Shown in pieces: positions 49,310 to 58,873 of a stretch of DNA of 64,000 nucleotides (within the stretch, counting starts at the first letter, position 1; the number at the start of each line of letters is the position of its first letter). The notes below the pieces were generated by a model. It was not told the origin of the DNA, did no database searches, and worked only from the letters and a program-made list of their open reading frames with translations. Source of the DNA: Streptomyces sp. NBC_00250 (GTDB lineage Bacteria > Actinomycetota > Actinomycetes > Streptomycetales > Streptomycetaceae). Both the position numbers and the translations under genes were made by a program. The stretch is taken from positions 7,674,001 through 7,738,000 of the forward strand of contig NZ_CP108088.1 of NCBI RefSeq assembly GCF_036192275.1, read 5' to 3'.

Positions 49310-51379
49310 ATGGCCGTCACCGCAACCACCCCCGCCACCCGTCCGCCGACGGCCACGTCCCGGACGGGCGCGGCCCCGGTGACGGCCGCCCTCCTCCTTC
49401 TCGTCGTCGCACTCGCGGTCGTGGACATCACCCAGGGCACGGCCGCCGTCGGCGCCCCGGAGGTGTGGAAGGCGCTCACCGGCCGGGCCGACCCGGCCGA
49501 CGCGTCCGTCGTCGTCGCCTCCCGGCTGCCGCGGATGGCCGCGGGCCTGCTCGTCGGCGCCGTCCTCGGCATGGCGGGCGCCGCCCTCCAGGCCGTCAGC
49601 CGCAACGTCCTCGCCTCGCCGGACACCCTCTCGGTCAACGCGGGCTCCTACTTCGCGCTCGGGCTCGCCTCCGTCACCGGGGTCTCGTTGCCCCTGCTCG
49701 CCTCCTCCGGCCTCGCGTTCGTCGGCGGGCTCGCCGCGGCCGCCGTCGTCCTCGGCCTCTCCGGCCTCGGCACCGGCACCGTCCGGCTCGTCCTCGCGGG
49801 CAGCGCCCTCACCCTCGGCCTCACCGCCGTCACCGAGGGCCTGCTCCTGCTGTTCCCCCAGCAGACCGACGGCATCTACCACTGGAACCAGGGCAGCATC
49901 GCCCAGAACGGCTTCGACGGCGTCCTCCAGATGCTGCCGGTCGCCGTCGTCGGACTCGTCGGACTGCTGCTCCTCGCCCGCCGGATCGACGCCCTCGCCC
50001 TCGGCGACGACGCCGCCCGCGGCCTCGGCGTCCCCGTCCGGGCCACCCGGCTCACCGCCGTGGTGCTCGCCGCCCTGCTCTCCACGGCCGCCGTCACCCT
50101 CGCCGGACCCATCGGCTTCGTCGGCCTGTGCGCGCCCGCGCTCGTCCGGCCGCTCGCCCGGCGCTTCCGCGGCTTCACCCGCACCCGGGGCAGCCTGCCC
50201 CTCGCGGGCCTCACCGGCGCGGCCCTGGTCCTCGGCTCCGACGTGGTCCTGCGCGTCCTCGTCCCCTCGGACGTGGCCGTCGCCGTCCCGACCGGAGTCG
50301 TCACGAGCCTCGTCGGCGCGCTCTTCCTCGTCGTCATGGCCACCCGGACCCGGGACACGGCGGCGGCCGCCGAGACGGACCGGCTGCGGATCCGCAGCCG
50401 GGGCGTCTTCCTCACCACCACCGCCGTCCTGGTCGTCGTCCTCGTCGGCGTGGTGATCGCGGCCCTCCTCCTCGGCGACGCCAAGCTGTTGCTCGGCGAC
50501 GTCCTGAACTGGGCGCAGGGACGGGCCGGCCGGACCACCGCCTTCGTCCTCGACACACGCGTGCCCCGCGTCCTCGCCGCCCTGCTCGCGGGCGCCGCCC
50601 TCGCACTGGCCGGCACCCTCGTCCAGGCCGTGACCCGCAACCCGCTCGCCGAACCAGGCATCCTGGGCGTCTCCGGCGGAGCCGCGCTGGGCGCGGTCCT
50701 CCTGGTCACGACCGTGCCGATGGTGGGGTCGTGGGGTGTGGCGGGCGCCGCCTTCGCGGGTGCCGCCGCGAGCTCCGTCCTCGTCTTCGGCCTCGCCGCG
50801 AAGGACGGCTTCCGGCAGAACCGGCTCGTCCTCGTCGGCTTCGGCGTCGCGACCGGCGCATCGGCCCTGATCAGCCTGCTCATCATCCTCACCGACCCGT
50901 TCAACGCGATCAAGGCGCTGACCTGGCTCTCGGGCTCCACCTACGGGCGGACGCTGCCCGACGTCGTCCCCCTCGCGGCGGTCCTCGCCGTGGGCGTGGT
51001 CGTCGCAGCTGCGCGGCGCACCGAACTCGACCTGGTGTCGCTCGACGAGGACACCCCGCGCCTCCTCGGCCTGAACCTGGGCCGCGGCCGCCTCGGCTTC
51101 CTCGCCCTCGCCGTCCTCCTCAGCGCCACCGCCGTCGCCGCCGCCGGCACGATCGGCTTCGTGGGCCTCGTCGCACCCCACGCGGCCCGCGCCCTGGTCG
51201 GCCGACAGCACGCGCGCGTGGTGCCGGTCGCCGTCCTCATCGGCGCCGTCCTCGTCTGCGTCGCCGACCTCGTCGGCCGTACGGTGATCGCCCCGGCCCA
51301 GCTCGGCGCGGGCCTGATGACGGCGGTGATCGGCACGCCGTACTTCCTCTACCTCCTGGTACGGAGCCGCCGCGGCTAG
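49310..51379 (+). CDS. fused iron-siderophore ABC transporter permease (double FecCD)
   Basis: A 689-residue protein carrying two FecCD permease domains in tandem, as in FhuB. Domain 1 (about 20-345) has [41 protein letters not shown] and [20 protein letters not shown]. Domain 2 (about 355-689) has [45 protein letters not shown] and [20 protein letters not shown]. Each has nine or ten hydrophobic helices. It provides both membrane halves of the importer. Starts four bases after the binding-protein stop. A 22-bp-arm hairpin follows. Confidence 0.93.
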   Translation: MAVTATTPATRPPTATSRTGAAPVTAALLLLVVALAVVDITQGTAAVGAPEVWKALTGRADPADASVVVASRLPRMAAGLLVGAVLGMAGAALQAVSRNVLASPDTLSVNAGSYFALGLASVTGVSLPLLASSGLAFVGGLAAAAVVLGLSGLGTGTVRLVLAGSALTLGLTAVTEGLLLLFPQQTDGIYHWNQGSIAQNGFDGVLQMLPVAVVGLVGLLLLARRIDALALGDDAARGLGVPVRATRLTAVVLAALLSTAAVTLAGPIGFVGLCAPALVRPLARRFRGFTRTRGSLPLAGLTGAALVLGSDVVLRVLVPSDVAVAVPTGVVTSLVGALFLVVMATRTRDTAAAAETDRLRIRSRGVFLTTTAVLVVVLVGVVIAALLLGDAKLLLGDVLNWAQGRAGRTTAFVLDTRVPRVLAALLAGAALALAGTLVQAVTRNPLAEPGILGVSGGAALGAVLLVTTVPMVGSWGVAGAAFAGAAASSVLVFGLAAKDGFRQNRLVLVGFGVATGASALISLLIILTDPFNAIKALTWLSGSTYGRTLPDVVPLAAVLAVGVVVAAARRTELDLVSLDEDTPRLLGLNLGRGRLGFLALAVLLSATAVAAAGTIGFVGLVAPHAARALVGRQHARVVPVAVLIGAVLVCVADLVGRTVIAPAQLGAGLMTAVIGTPYFLYLLVRSRRG

Positions 51380-51428
51380 TGCCCGTCAGGAGTGGCACGA
51401 GGCCCGGCCGGAGGGTGGACGACCTAGG

Positions 51429-51482
51429 GGTGTCTTGCCGATCAGGCCGGGCTCGCCGATCCGGCCCGATCGACAAGACACC
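51429..51482 (+). terminator. 22-bp-arm hairpin after the iron-uptake operon
   Basis: The arms 51429-51450 and 51461-51482 (outer part GGTGTCTTG...CAAGACACC) pair at 20 of 22 positions around a ten-base loop, about 50 bases past the permease stop. It is the longest imperfect stem in the window. Confidence 0.7.
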
Positions 51483-51528
51483 GCCTAAGCTGCCCTCCGG
51501 CACATGCCTCGACCCAGGAGCGCGCACC

Positions 51529-52077
51529 ATGACCGACCGCGACCGGCAGTACCCGTACCCCGACGCCCTCCGGCCGGACGCGGCACCGGCCCCGCACGAG
51601 TTCCTCGCGCCGGTGACCGGGCTGCTCGGCACCTGGGTCGGCACGGGCCGGGGCGGGTACCCGACGCTCGCCGAGGAGTTCACGTACGCGCAGGAGGTCA
51701 CCTTCAGCCACGACGGCCGACCCTTCCTCCACTACGAGGCGCGCGCCTGGCTGATCGACGCCGACGGCACCCCACTGCGACCGGCGGCGCGCGAGAGCGG
51801 CTGGTGGCGCCTCAAGCCCGAGGGACAGGTGGAGGCACTGATCACCCAGCCCACCGGCATCGCGGAGATCATGGTCGGCCGGGCGGCGGACGGCACGATC
51901 GACCTCACCACCCACACGGTCGCCCTCGCCCCCACGGCCAAGGACGTCGAGGCCACCCGCCGCCGCTACACCCTCACGGACGCGGACACCCTGGACTTCG
52001 TCCACGACCTGGCGGCGGTGGGCCGGCCGCTGCAACACCATCTGTCGGCACAGCTGCGACGCGAGGACGGGAAGTAG
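51529..52077 (+). CDS. nitrobindin-like FABP-family haem-binding protein
   Basis: A 182-residue beta-barrel protein (DUF1794/nitrobindin family). It opens [55 protein letters not shown], then has [29 protein letters not shown] and ends [13 protein letters not shown] with the conserved His. Family members bind haem b and NO or scavenge peroxynitrite. AGGAG precedes ATG 51529. The prolyl oligopeptidase gene begins four bases after its stop. Confidence 0.86.
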   Translation: MTDRDRQYPYPDALRPDAAPAPHEFLAPVTGLLGTWVGTGRGGYPTLAEEFTYAQEVTFSHDGRPFLHYEARAWLIDADGTPLRPAARESGWWRLKPEGQVEALITQPTGIAEIMVGRAADGTIDLTTHTVALAPTAKDVEATRRRYTLTDADTLDFVHDLAAVGRPLQHHLSAQLRREDGK

Positions 52078-52081
52078 ACCC

Positions 52082-54259
52082 ATGGGGAACCTGAACGACG
52101 ACGACCCCTACCTGTGGCTCGAGGACGTCTCCGGAGAGGCCGCGCTGGCCTGGGTGGCCGAGCGGAACGCGGAGACCGCGGGGGCGCTGGCCGGGGACGA
52201 CGACTTCGGGGCCCTGAAGGCGCGGCTGCGGGAGGTGCTCGACGCCTCCGACCGGATTCCCTACACCGTGCGCCGCGGGGAGTACCTGTACAACTTCTGG
52301 CGGGACGCCGAGCACGTGCGCGGGGTGTGGCGGCGCACGACCCTGGAGCGGTACCGCGAGGACGCCCCCGAGTGGGACGTGCTGCTCGACGTCGACGCGC
52401 TGGCCGCCGCCGAGGACGAGAAGTGGGTCTGGGACGGGGCACGCGTACGGCGCCCGGACTACGACCGGGCCCTGGTGCGGCTCTCCCGTGACGGCGGGGA
52501 CGCCGTCGTCGTGCGCGAATTCGACCTCGGCACACGGGAGTTCGTCGACGACGGCTTCCGGCTGCCCGAGGCGAAGACGCGGATCGGCTGGGTCGACGAC
52601 GACACCGTCCTCGTCGGTACGGACCTGGGCCCGGGCTCGCTGACCGACTCCGGCTATCCGCGCACCGTCCGCAGATGGCGCCGCGGGACACCCGTCGAGG
52701 ACTCCGAGCTCGTCTACCAGGCCGAGCCGGGCGACGTGGCCGCCTGGGGATACCGGGACACCACGCCCGGCTTCGAGCGCGAGTTCGTCGGCCGCTCCCT
52801 GGACTTCTTCAGGAGCGAGACGTACCTCCTGCGCCCCGACGGCACCCGCGTACGCGTCGACGTGCCCGACGACGCGAGCGCCTACGCCCATCGGCGCCAC
52901 CTGACCGTCACCCTCAAGTCCGAGTGGCTCGGGCAGCCGACGGGATCGCTGCTCGCCTTCGACTTCGACGCCTTCCTGGCGGGCGACCGCACCCCGGAGG
53001 TGCTGTTCACCCCCGATCCGCGGACCGCACTCGCCGGGCACACCTGGACCCGCAACCACCTCATCCTGGAGACGATGCGGGACGTCAGCACCCACATCGA
53101 GGTCCTCACCCCCGCTCCCGACGGCGGCGGTTGGACGCGCGAGCCGCTCGTCGGCGTCCCGGCCCTGTCCGCCGTCAGCGTCGTCGACACCGACCCCGAC
53201 GTGTCCGACGAGTACTTCCTCGACGTCTCCGGGTTCCTGCAGCCGTCCACCCTCCACCACGGGCGGATCGGCGCCTGCTCGGAGCCGCTCAAGCAGGCCC
53301 CGCATCACTTCGACCCCACCGGCCTCACCGTCGACCAGCACTTCGCGACCTCCCTGGACGGCACGAGCGTCCCGTACTTCGTCGTCGGCCCCGACCGCAC
53401 CGCGGCGCCCGGCCCCGGTCCCACCCTGCTCTACGGCTACGGCGGCTTCGAGGTCTCCCTCACCCCGTTCTACGGCGGAGTGACCGGCCGGGCCTGGCTG
53501 GAACGCGGCGGCACCTACGTCATCGCGAACATCCGCGGCGGCGGCGAGTACGGCCCCGACTGGCACCAGGCCGCGCTCGGCGCCGAACGCCCCCGGGCCT
53601 TCGAGGACTTCGCCGCAGTCGCCGAGGACCTCGTCGCCCGGGGCATCACCACCCCGGCCATGCTGGGAGCCAAGGGCGGCAGCAACGGCGGGCTCCTCAT
53701 GGGTGCCATGCTCACCCGCCGCCCCGAGCTCTTCGGCGCGATCGTCGCCCAGGTGCCGCTCCTCGACATGACCCGCTTCCACAAGCTCCTCGCGGGCGCG
53801 TCCTGGATCGCCGAGTACGGCGACCCCGACGACGAGGCCGACCGCCCCCACCTGCTTGAACTCTCCCCGTACCACCGGCTCGCGGCGGACCGGGAGTACC
53901 CGCCGGTCCTCCTGATGACGTCCACCCGCGACGACCGCGTCCACCCCGGGCACGCCCGCAAGACGGCGGCACGGCTGCGGGAACTCGGCCACCGGGTCCT
54001 CTTCCACGAGAACACCGGAGGCGGGCACGCGGGCGCGGGCGACAACGAACAGGCCGCCCACAACAGCGCGCTCGTGCACACCTATCTGTGGCAGCAGCTC
54101 ACGGGATCGGGATCGGGAGCGGGAGCGGGACGGGGAGAAGGAGTGGAGGCGGGAGCGGAAGCGGAGGCGGGAGCGGGAACCGAGGCGACGGCGATCCCCG
54201 GACCGCTCACAGCCACCCCGACCGCTGCGCCTGCAGCGCCATCTGGAACCGGCTCGTAG
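52082..54259 (+). CDS. prolyl oligopeptidase family serine peptidase (S9A)
   Basis: A 725-residue cytoplasmic-type peptidase: N-terminal seven-bladed propeller (about 70-430; DPYLWLEDVSGEAALAWVAERN at the start) and a C-terminal alpha/beta-hydrolase domain. The catalytic triad is Ser534 in AKGGSNGGLLMG, Asp617 in STRDDRVHPGHA and His649 in GGGHAGAG. It cleaves short peptides after proline. The usual end (HTYLWQQL) is followed by about 50 extra residues rich in Gly, Ala and Glu, encoded by a GGGAGC-type repeat, and the gene then overlaps the convergent regulator by 53 bases. Confidence 0.92.
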   Translation: MGNLNDDDPYLWLEDVSGEAALAWVAERNAETAGALAGDDDFGALKARLREVLDASDRIPYTVRRGEYLYNFWRDAEHVRGVWRRTTLERYREDAPEWDVLLDVDALAAAEDEKWVWDGARVRRPDYDRALVRLSRDGGDAVVVREFDLGTREFVDDGFRLPEAKTRIGWVDDDTVLVGTDLGPGSLTDSGYPRTVRRWRRGTPVEDSELVYQAEPGDVAAWGYRDTTPGFEREFVGRSLDFFRSETYLLRPDGTRVRVDVPDDASAYAHRRHLTVTLKSEWLGQPTGSLLAFDFDAFLAGDRTPEVLFTPDPRTALAGHTWTRNHLILETMRDVSTHIEVLTPAPDGGGWTREPLVGVPALSAVSVVDTDPDVSDEYFLDVSGFLQPSTLHHGRIGACSEPLKQAPHHFDPTGLTVDQHFATSLDGTSVPYFVVGPDRTAAPGPGPTLLYGYGGFEVSLTPFYGGVTGRAWLERGGTYVIANIRGGGEYGPDWHQAALGAERPRAFEDFAAVAEDLVARGITTPAMLGAKGGSNGGLLMGAMLTRRPELFGAIVAQVPLLDMTRFHKLLAGASWIAEYGDPDDEADRPHLLELSPYHRLAADREYPPVLLMTSTRDDRVHPGHARKTAARLRELGHRVLFHENTGGGHAGAGDNEQAAHNSALVHTYLWQQLTGSGSGAGAGRGEGVEAGAEAEAGAGTEATAIPGPLTATPTAAPAAPSGTGS
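54102..54190 (+). repeat. GGGAGC/GGGATC hexamer-like repeat in the peptidase 3' end
   Basis: A purine-rich low-complexity stretch of GGGATCGGGAGCGGGAGCGG type gives SGSGAGAGRGEGVEAGAEAEAGAGTE in the protein. The pattern suggests replication slippage that carried the reading frame past the ancestral stop. Confidence 0.6.
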
Positions 54260-55190
54260 CCCCGAGCCGGGCCATCAGGACCTGCACCCGGCGGAAGAGC
54301 GTACGGCGGCTGACGCCGATCTCCCGGGCGATGACCTCGTCGCTCGCGCCGGCCGCGAGCAGCCGGAGCAGCCGCCGGTCGGCGGGCAGCAGCCCCGCCG
54401 GCCGGGCCGAACGGCCGTGGAACGGCAGCGCGTTCTGCCAGGCCTGCTCGAACAGCGCCACGAGCGCGGAGAGCAGGCCGCACGGCTGGACGACCAGCAT
54501 CGTGTTGTAGACGTCCGTCTCCTTGATCGACAGAGCGACCAGCGCGTACGCGTCGTCGATGATCACGAGCTTCACCGGCACCGACGGCAGGACCCGTGCC
54601 TGCTCGCCCGCCTCGATGCACGGCTCGATCGAGTTCTCCAACTGCCCCGGATGCTCAAGGGACTCCCGCGAGTACACGACCCGCTGCGTCACCCCACGCG
54701 CGAGCGTGGCCAGCGCGTCGTCCGTGGCGCCGACGAGCGGGAAGTACGGCGGCGAGTCGAACTGCCGGATCTGGTCCCGGGCGCTCGTCCACGCCTGACG
54801 CATCCGGAGCCCGATGGCGTCACCGGTGACGACCTCCACCAGCGGGTCGTGGTACCCGGCGAGCCGATGCCGCCGGAACGAGTCGAAGGCGCCTCCCACG
54901 GTGATCCGGGACGCGTCGAGCTCGGCCGCCCGGCGCCGCCCGAGGATCTCCAGACCCGCGGCCGGCGGAACCGGCGCCACCACGTCGGAACCCTCCTCGG
55001 CGGTGCTCGCCAGACCGCAGTCGACCAGTTCGCGGTACGCCTCCGCCAGCGCCTCGTCCCCGAGCCCGGCCGCGGAACCGATCGAACTCAGCGGCGCGGG
55101 ACCGCACTCCAGGAGCGTCCGGTAGACCCGGGCGCCCTCCTCTCCGATGCCCAGAAGCCGGAGTGCCTCGCTGAGTTTCTCGTTCGCCAT
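54207..55190 (-). CDS. LuxR-type HTH regulator with TrmB-like N-terminal domain
   Basis: A 327-residue regulator. The N-terminal 60 residues (LSEALRLLGIGEEGARVYRTLLECGPAPLSSIGSAAGLGDEALAEAYRELVDCGLAS) form a TrmB-like winged helix. The C-terminal LuxR-type helix-turn-helix is LLPADRRLLRLLAAGASDEVIAREIGVSRRTLFRRVQVLMARLGATSRFQMALQA. The middle (residues about 110-250) resembles the phospholipase-D-like sensor domain of this Streptomyces family. The inducer is unknown. It is divergent from the GyrB-like gene, with 239 bases between, and is its best candidate regulator. Confidence 0.85.
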   Translation of the reverse strand: MANEKLSEALRLLGIGEEGARVYRTLLECGPAPLSSIGSAAGLGDEALAEAYRELVDCGLASTAEEGSDVVAPVPPAAGLEILGRRRAAELDASRITVGGAFDSFRRHRLAGYHDPLVEVVTGDAIGLRMRQAWTSARDQIRQFDSPPYFPLVGATDDALATLARGVTQRVVYSRESLEHPGQLENSIEPCIEAGEQARVLPSVPVKLVIIDDAYALVALSIKETDVYNTMLVVQPCGLLSALVALFEQAWQNALPFHGRSARPAGLLPADRRLLRLLAAGASDEVIAREIGVSRRTLFRRVQVLMARLGATSRFQMALQAQRSGWL

Positions 55191-55429
55191 GCACCGATTA
55201 TCGACGCCTTCGATGCGGGGCCGTCGGTCCCCGCCGTTCGTGTGCCGTGGCGGGCCTGAAGGCCACCGCGTACGGCCGCCGGCAGGGGTCGGCGACCCCG
55301 GGGCCGACCGCCTCCCGGCGGGCGCTCACCGCCCTTCCCAGACGTTCGCCAAAACCGCTCTGACCTGGTGTTCTTCTGAAATTCTCTTAGGCTGACGGAG
55401 GTCTGGAAGACACCGTCGGAGGGGACTTC

Positions 55430-56590
55430 ATGAGCGACGCCGCGAACATGTACGACGCCGGCCGCATCCACGTGATCGAGGGGCTGGAGGCCATCCGGAG
55501 GAGGCCCGGGATGTACGTCGGATCGACCTCGGCACGAGGGCTGCACCAGATGGTCTACGAAGCTCTGAGCCCGGCCGTGCACGCGCTCCTGACCCGCGGT
55601 GCGGGCCGCGTCGACGTGACGCTGACGGCCGACGGCGGCGTCCGGGTCGCCGACGACGGGCCCGGCATCCCGTTCGAGAGTGCCGGGGACGCCGCGGCTC
55701 CCGGCCTGGAAGCTCGGCTGACACGCCTGTACGCCGGCTGGGAGCCCGGCGGAGGCCGCGTGGCGAGGCTCGACCTCCGCGGCGTCGGCCTGAGCGCGGT
55801 CAACGCCCTGTCGAGCCGTCTGACCGCCGAGGTGCGGCGCGAGGGAGCGCGTGAGGTCCAGGAGTACGCCCGCGGTGTCGCGCTCGCCCCGCCCACCACC
55901 GCCGGGCCCGCGGCAGGGAGCGGGACCACCCTCACCTTCTGGCCGGACGCGGACCTCTTCGAGACGACGGAATGCTCGTACGACGTGCTGGCGGAGCGCT
56001 TCAGGGAACTCGCCTTCCTGAACCGGGGCCTTCGCATGTCCCTGACCGACGAACGTCCCCCGGGCGGGGCCAGGACCGAGCGGTTCGAGGGCGGCGTACG
56101 GGACTTCGTCGCCCTACCGGAGACCGCCGCGGGTGGGCCCGTCCACCCGGACATCCTCGACTTCGAGGTGGAGGACCCGCGGATGGCGGGGTCGGTGGAG
56201 GTGGCCCTGCGGTGGTGCGACTCCGGGAAGGAGACGGTCCGGAGCTTCGCCAACAGCCGTCGTACGGATGAGGGCGGCGCGCACGTGGAGGGCTTCCGCG
56301 CCGGATGGGCGACCGCGCTCACCACGTACGCGAGGGAGCGGCGTCTCCTGGCGGCGGGCGATCCCGATCTCGGCGCCGAGCGGGTCGGCGAGGGCCTCGC
56401 GGCGGTCGTGTCGGTGAAGCTGGATCAGCCTGAGTTCCGCGGAGCCACCCTCACGCTCCTGGCCGGCGCCGAGGTGCGCTCCTGCGTCGAGGAGGCCGTC
56501 CGCGACCACGTCGGCGCGTGGCTGGAGCGGCACCCGGAGCAGGCCTCGGCCGTCGTCGCCCGCGTCGCCCGGGGAGCGGGCCGGGACTGA
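55430..56590 (+). CDS. truncated, degenerate GyrB-like protein (GHKL plus transducer domains only)
   Basis: A 386-residue relative of the gyrase B ATPase half. HVIEGLEAIRRRPGMYVGST, VADDGPGIPFE, LRGVGLSAVNALS, GTTLTFWPD and FANSRRTDEGGAHVEGFRA follow GyrB closely, and it ends where the TOPRIM domain would begin. Glu44 (E. coli Glu42) is kept, but the Asn46 position is Pro48 (YEALSPAVHA), the GGKF lid is altered, and the transducer QTK loop reads ATLTLL, losing its lysine. ATP hydrolysis is therefore unlikely. GGAGGGG precedes ATG 55430. The role is unknown; a DNA-free pseudoenzyme or gyrase-interacting protein is conjecture. Confidence 0.82.
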   Translation: MSDAANMYDAGRIHVIEGLEAIRRRPGMYVGSTSARGLHQMVYEALSPAVHALLTRGAGRVDVTLTADGGVRVADDGPGIPFESAGDAAAPGLEARLTRLYAGWEPGGGRVARLDLRGVGLSAVNALSSRLTAEVRREGAREVQEYARGVALAPPTTAGPAAGSGTTLTFWPDADLFETTECSYDVLAERFRELAFLNRGLRMSLTDERPPGGARTERFEGGVRDFVALPETAAGGPVHPDILDFEVEDPRMAGSVEVALRWCDSGKETVRSFANSRRTDEGGAHVEGFRAGWATALTTYARERRLLAAGDPDLGAERVGEGLAAVVSVKLDQPEFRGATLTLLAGAEVRSCVEEAVRDHVGAWLERHPEQASAVVARVARGAGRD

Positions 56591-56603
56591 GCCACGGAGC
56601 TGC

Positions 56604-56639
56604 GGCGCTGCTACTCACCCACGGGTGAGTAGCAGCGCC
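56604..56639 (+). terminator. 17-bp perfect hairpin after the GyrB-like gene
   Basis: GGCGCTGCTACTCACCC and its exact reverse complement are separated by only AC, 14 bases beyond the GyrB-like stop and about 40 bases before the next start. It may also act as an operator for that gene, since ACTCACCCACGGGTGAGT is a symmetric core. Confidence 0.65.
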
Positions 56640-56677
56640 CACGCGCGGTGCCGCGTCGTCGTCCTACGCTCCCGATC

Positions 56678-57256
56678 ATGAATCCTGTCGTTCGAAGCCG
56701 TCCGGGCCGAGTGCTGCGGCGGTGCCTCTACGGCCTGATCGCCGTGGGCCTGATCCTGGCCGGCTTCTCCGTGTGGAACGGCCCGCCGTACCCGGCGGCC
56801 GACCCCGACGCGGTCGCCGGGCGCCTCAAGGCGGAGGCACAGCGGGTGTACGACGAGGCAGCGCTGCCCGGCGGAGCCGACGGCGTGGGGTCCCGGGTCG
56901 AGACGGGCAGCTGCTCGTACCGCGGCCTCAGGGGATTCGCGCACATCGACAGCGGTCGGCCCGACGTCCGCAGCTTCGGGCTCTCGTGGAGCGTCACGGA
57001 CGTGCCGGAGGCCGCGGCCCGCGCGGCGCAGGCCCGTACCCGCCTCCGTCTGGAGCGGGACGGCTGGAAGCTCGTCAGCGAGAACATCTCCGACCTGGGC
57101 TTCCGCTTCGAGCACCCTGGGACCGGCGACAAGGTGGACGTCGACTGGTACGAGCCCACGGGGACCTTCGCCCTGAGCACCCACGCCCCCTGCGGCAAGC
57201 TGCCGGACGGCTTCTCCGAGTACGACTGGCCGACCGCGGCCTGGGCGCCCCGCTAG
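56678..57256 (+). CDS. membrane-anchored hypothetical protein
   Basis: A 192-residue protein with an Arg-rich N-terminus, one membrane helix (LYGLIAVGLILAGFSVW, about residues 17-33) and an extracytoplasmic domain of about 155 residues with cysteines at about 74 and 178. Segments GSCSYRGLRGFAHIDSG and VRSFGLSWSVTDVPEAAARAAQARTRLRLERDGWKLVSE recur in Streptomyces proteins of unknown function. No enzyme motif is visible. The TAG stop is the edge of the dispersed 46-nt repeat. Confidence 0.75.
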   Translation: MNPVVRSRPGRVLRRCLYGLIAVGLILAGFSVWNGPPYPAADPDAVAGRLKAEAQRVYDEAALPGGADGVGSRVETGSCSYRGLRGFAHIDSGRPDVRSFGLSWSVTDVPEAAARAAQARTRLRLERDGWKLVSENISDLGFRFEHPGTGDKVDVDWYEPTGTFALSTHAPCGKLPDGFSEYDWPTAAWAPR

Positions 57257-57301
57257 GTCGGGTCCGGAGAGTCCCGCCTGGCCCGCGACGCCTGGCACGC
57301 A
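57256..57301 (+). repeat. dispersed 46-nt repeat, copy 2
   Basis: Matches 13160-13205 at 43 of 46 positions in the same orientation. It starts at the last base of the TAG stop of the preceding gene and lies 127 bases before the aminopeptidase start. Confidence 0.8.
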
Positions 57302-57427
57302 CGATCGCCGCGTGGCCGATCCGTGCCACTGGCGGTCTTCGGCAACCGGCGTGCGCCTCGCGGAGTACGTTCCGGGCAACGCCGGCCCACGGCGGACGAG
57401 GAACTCACGCGGAAGAAGGTGCAGGAC

Positions 57428-58837
<1,410 letters not shown>

Positions 58838-58873
58838 GGCAGGCCTGTCCGGGGGGTCGGGGTCGGAGAGGCC

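Noticed and set aside
49199..51211. 670-codon minus-strand frame opposite the fused permease gene
   Set aside because: Composition is almost only Gly, Glu, Asp, Arg and Ala, the mirror of a hydrophobic protein gene; no ribosome site or domain.
55430..56590. Second working DNA gyrase or topoisomerase IV
   Set aside because: No TOPRIM or C-terminal domain, key ATP-site residues missing, and no gyrA/parC partner in the window.
13160..57301. Pair of 46-nt repeats as ends of an integrated element
   Set aside because: They are direct repeats 44 kb apart, but the DNA between is core-type sequence without integrase, tRNA target or mobility genes.
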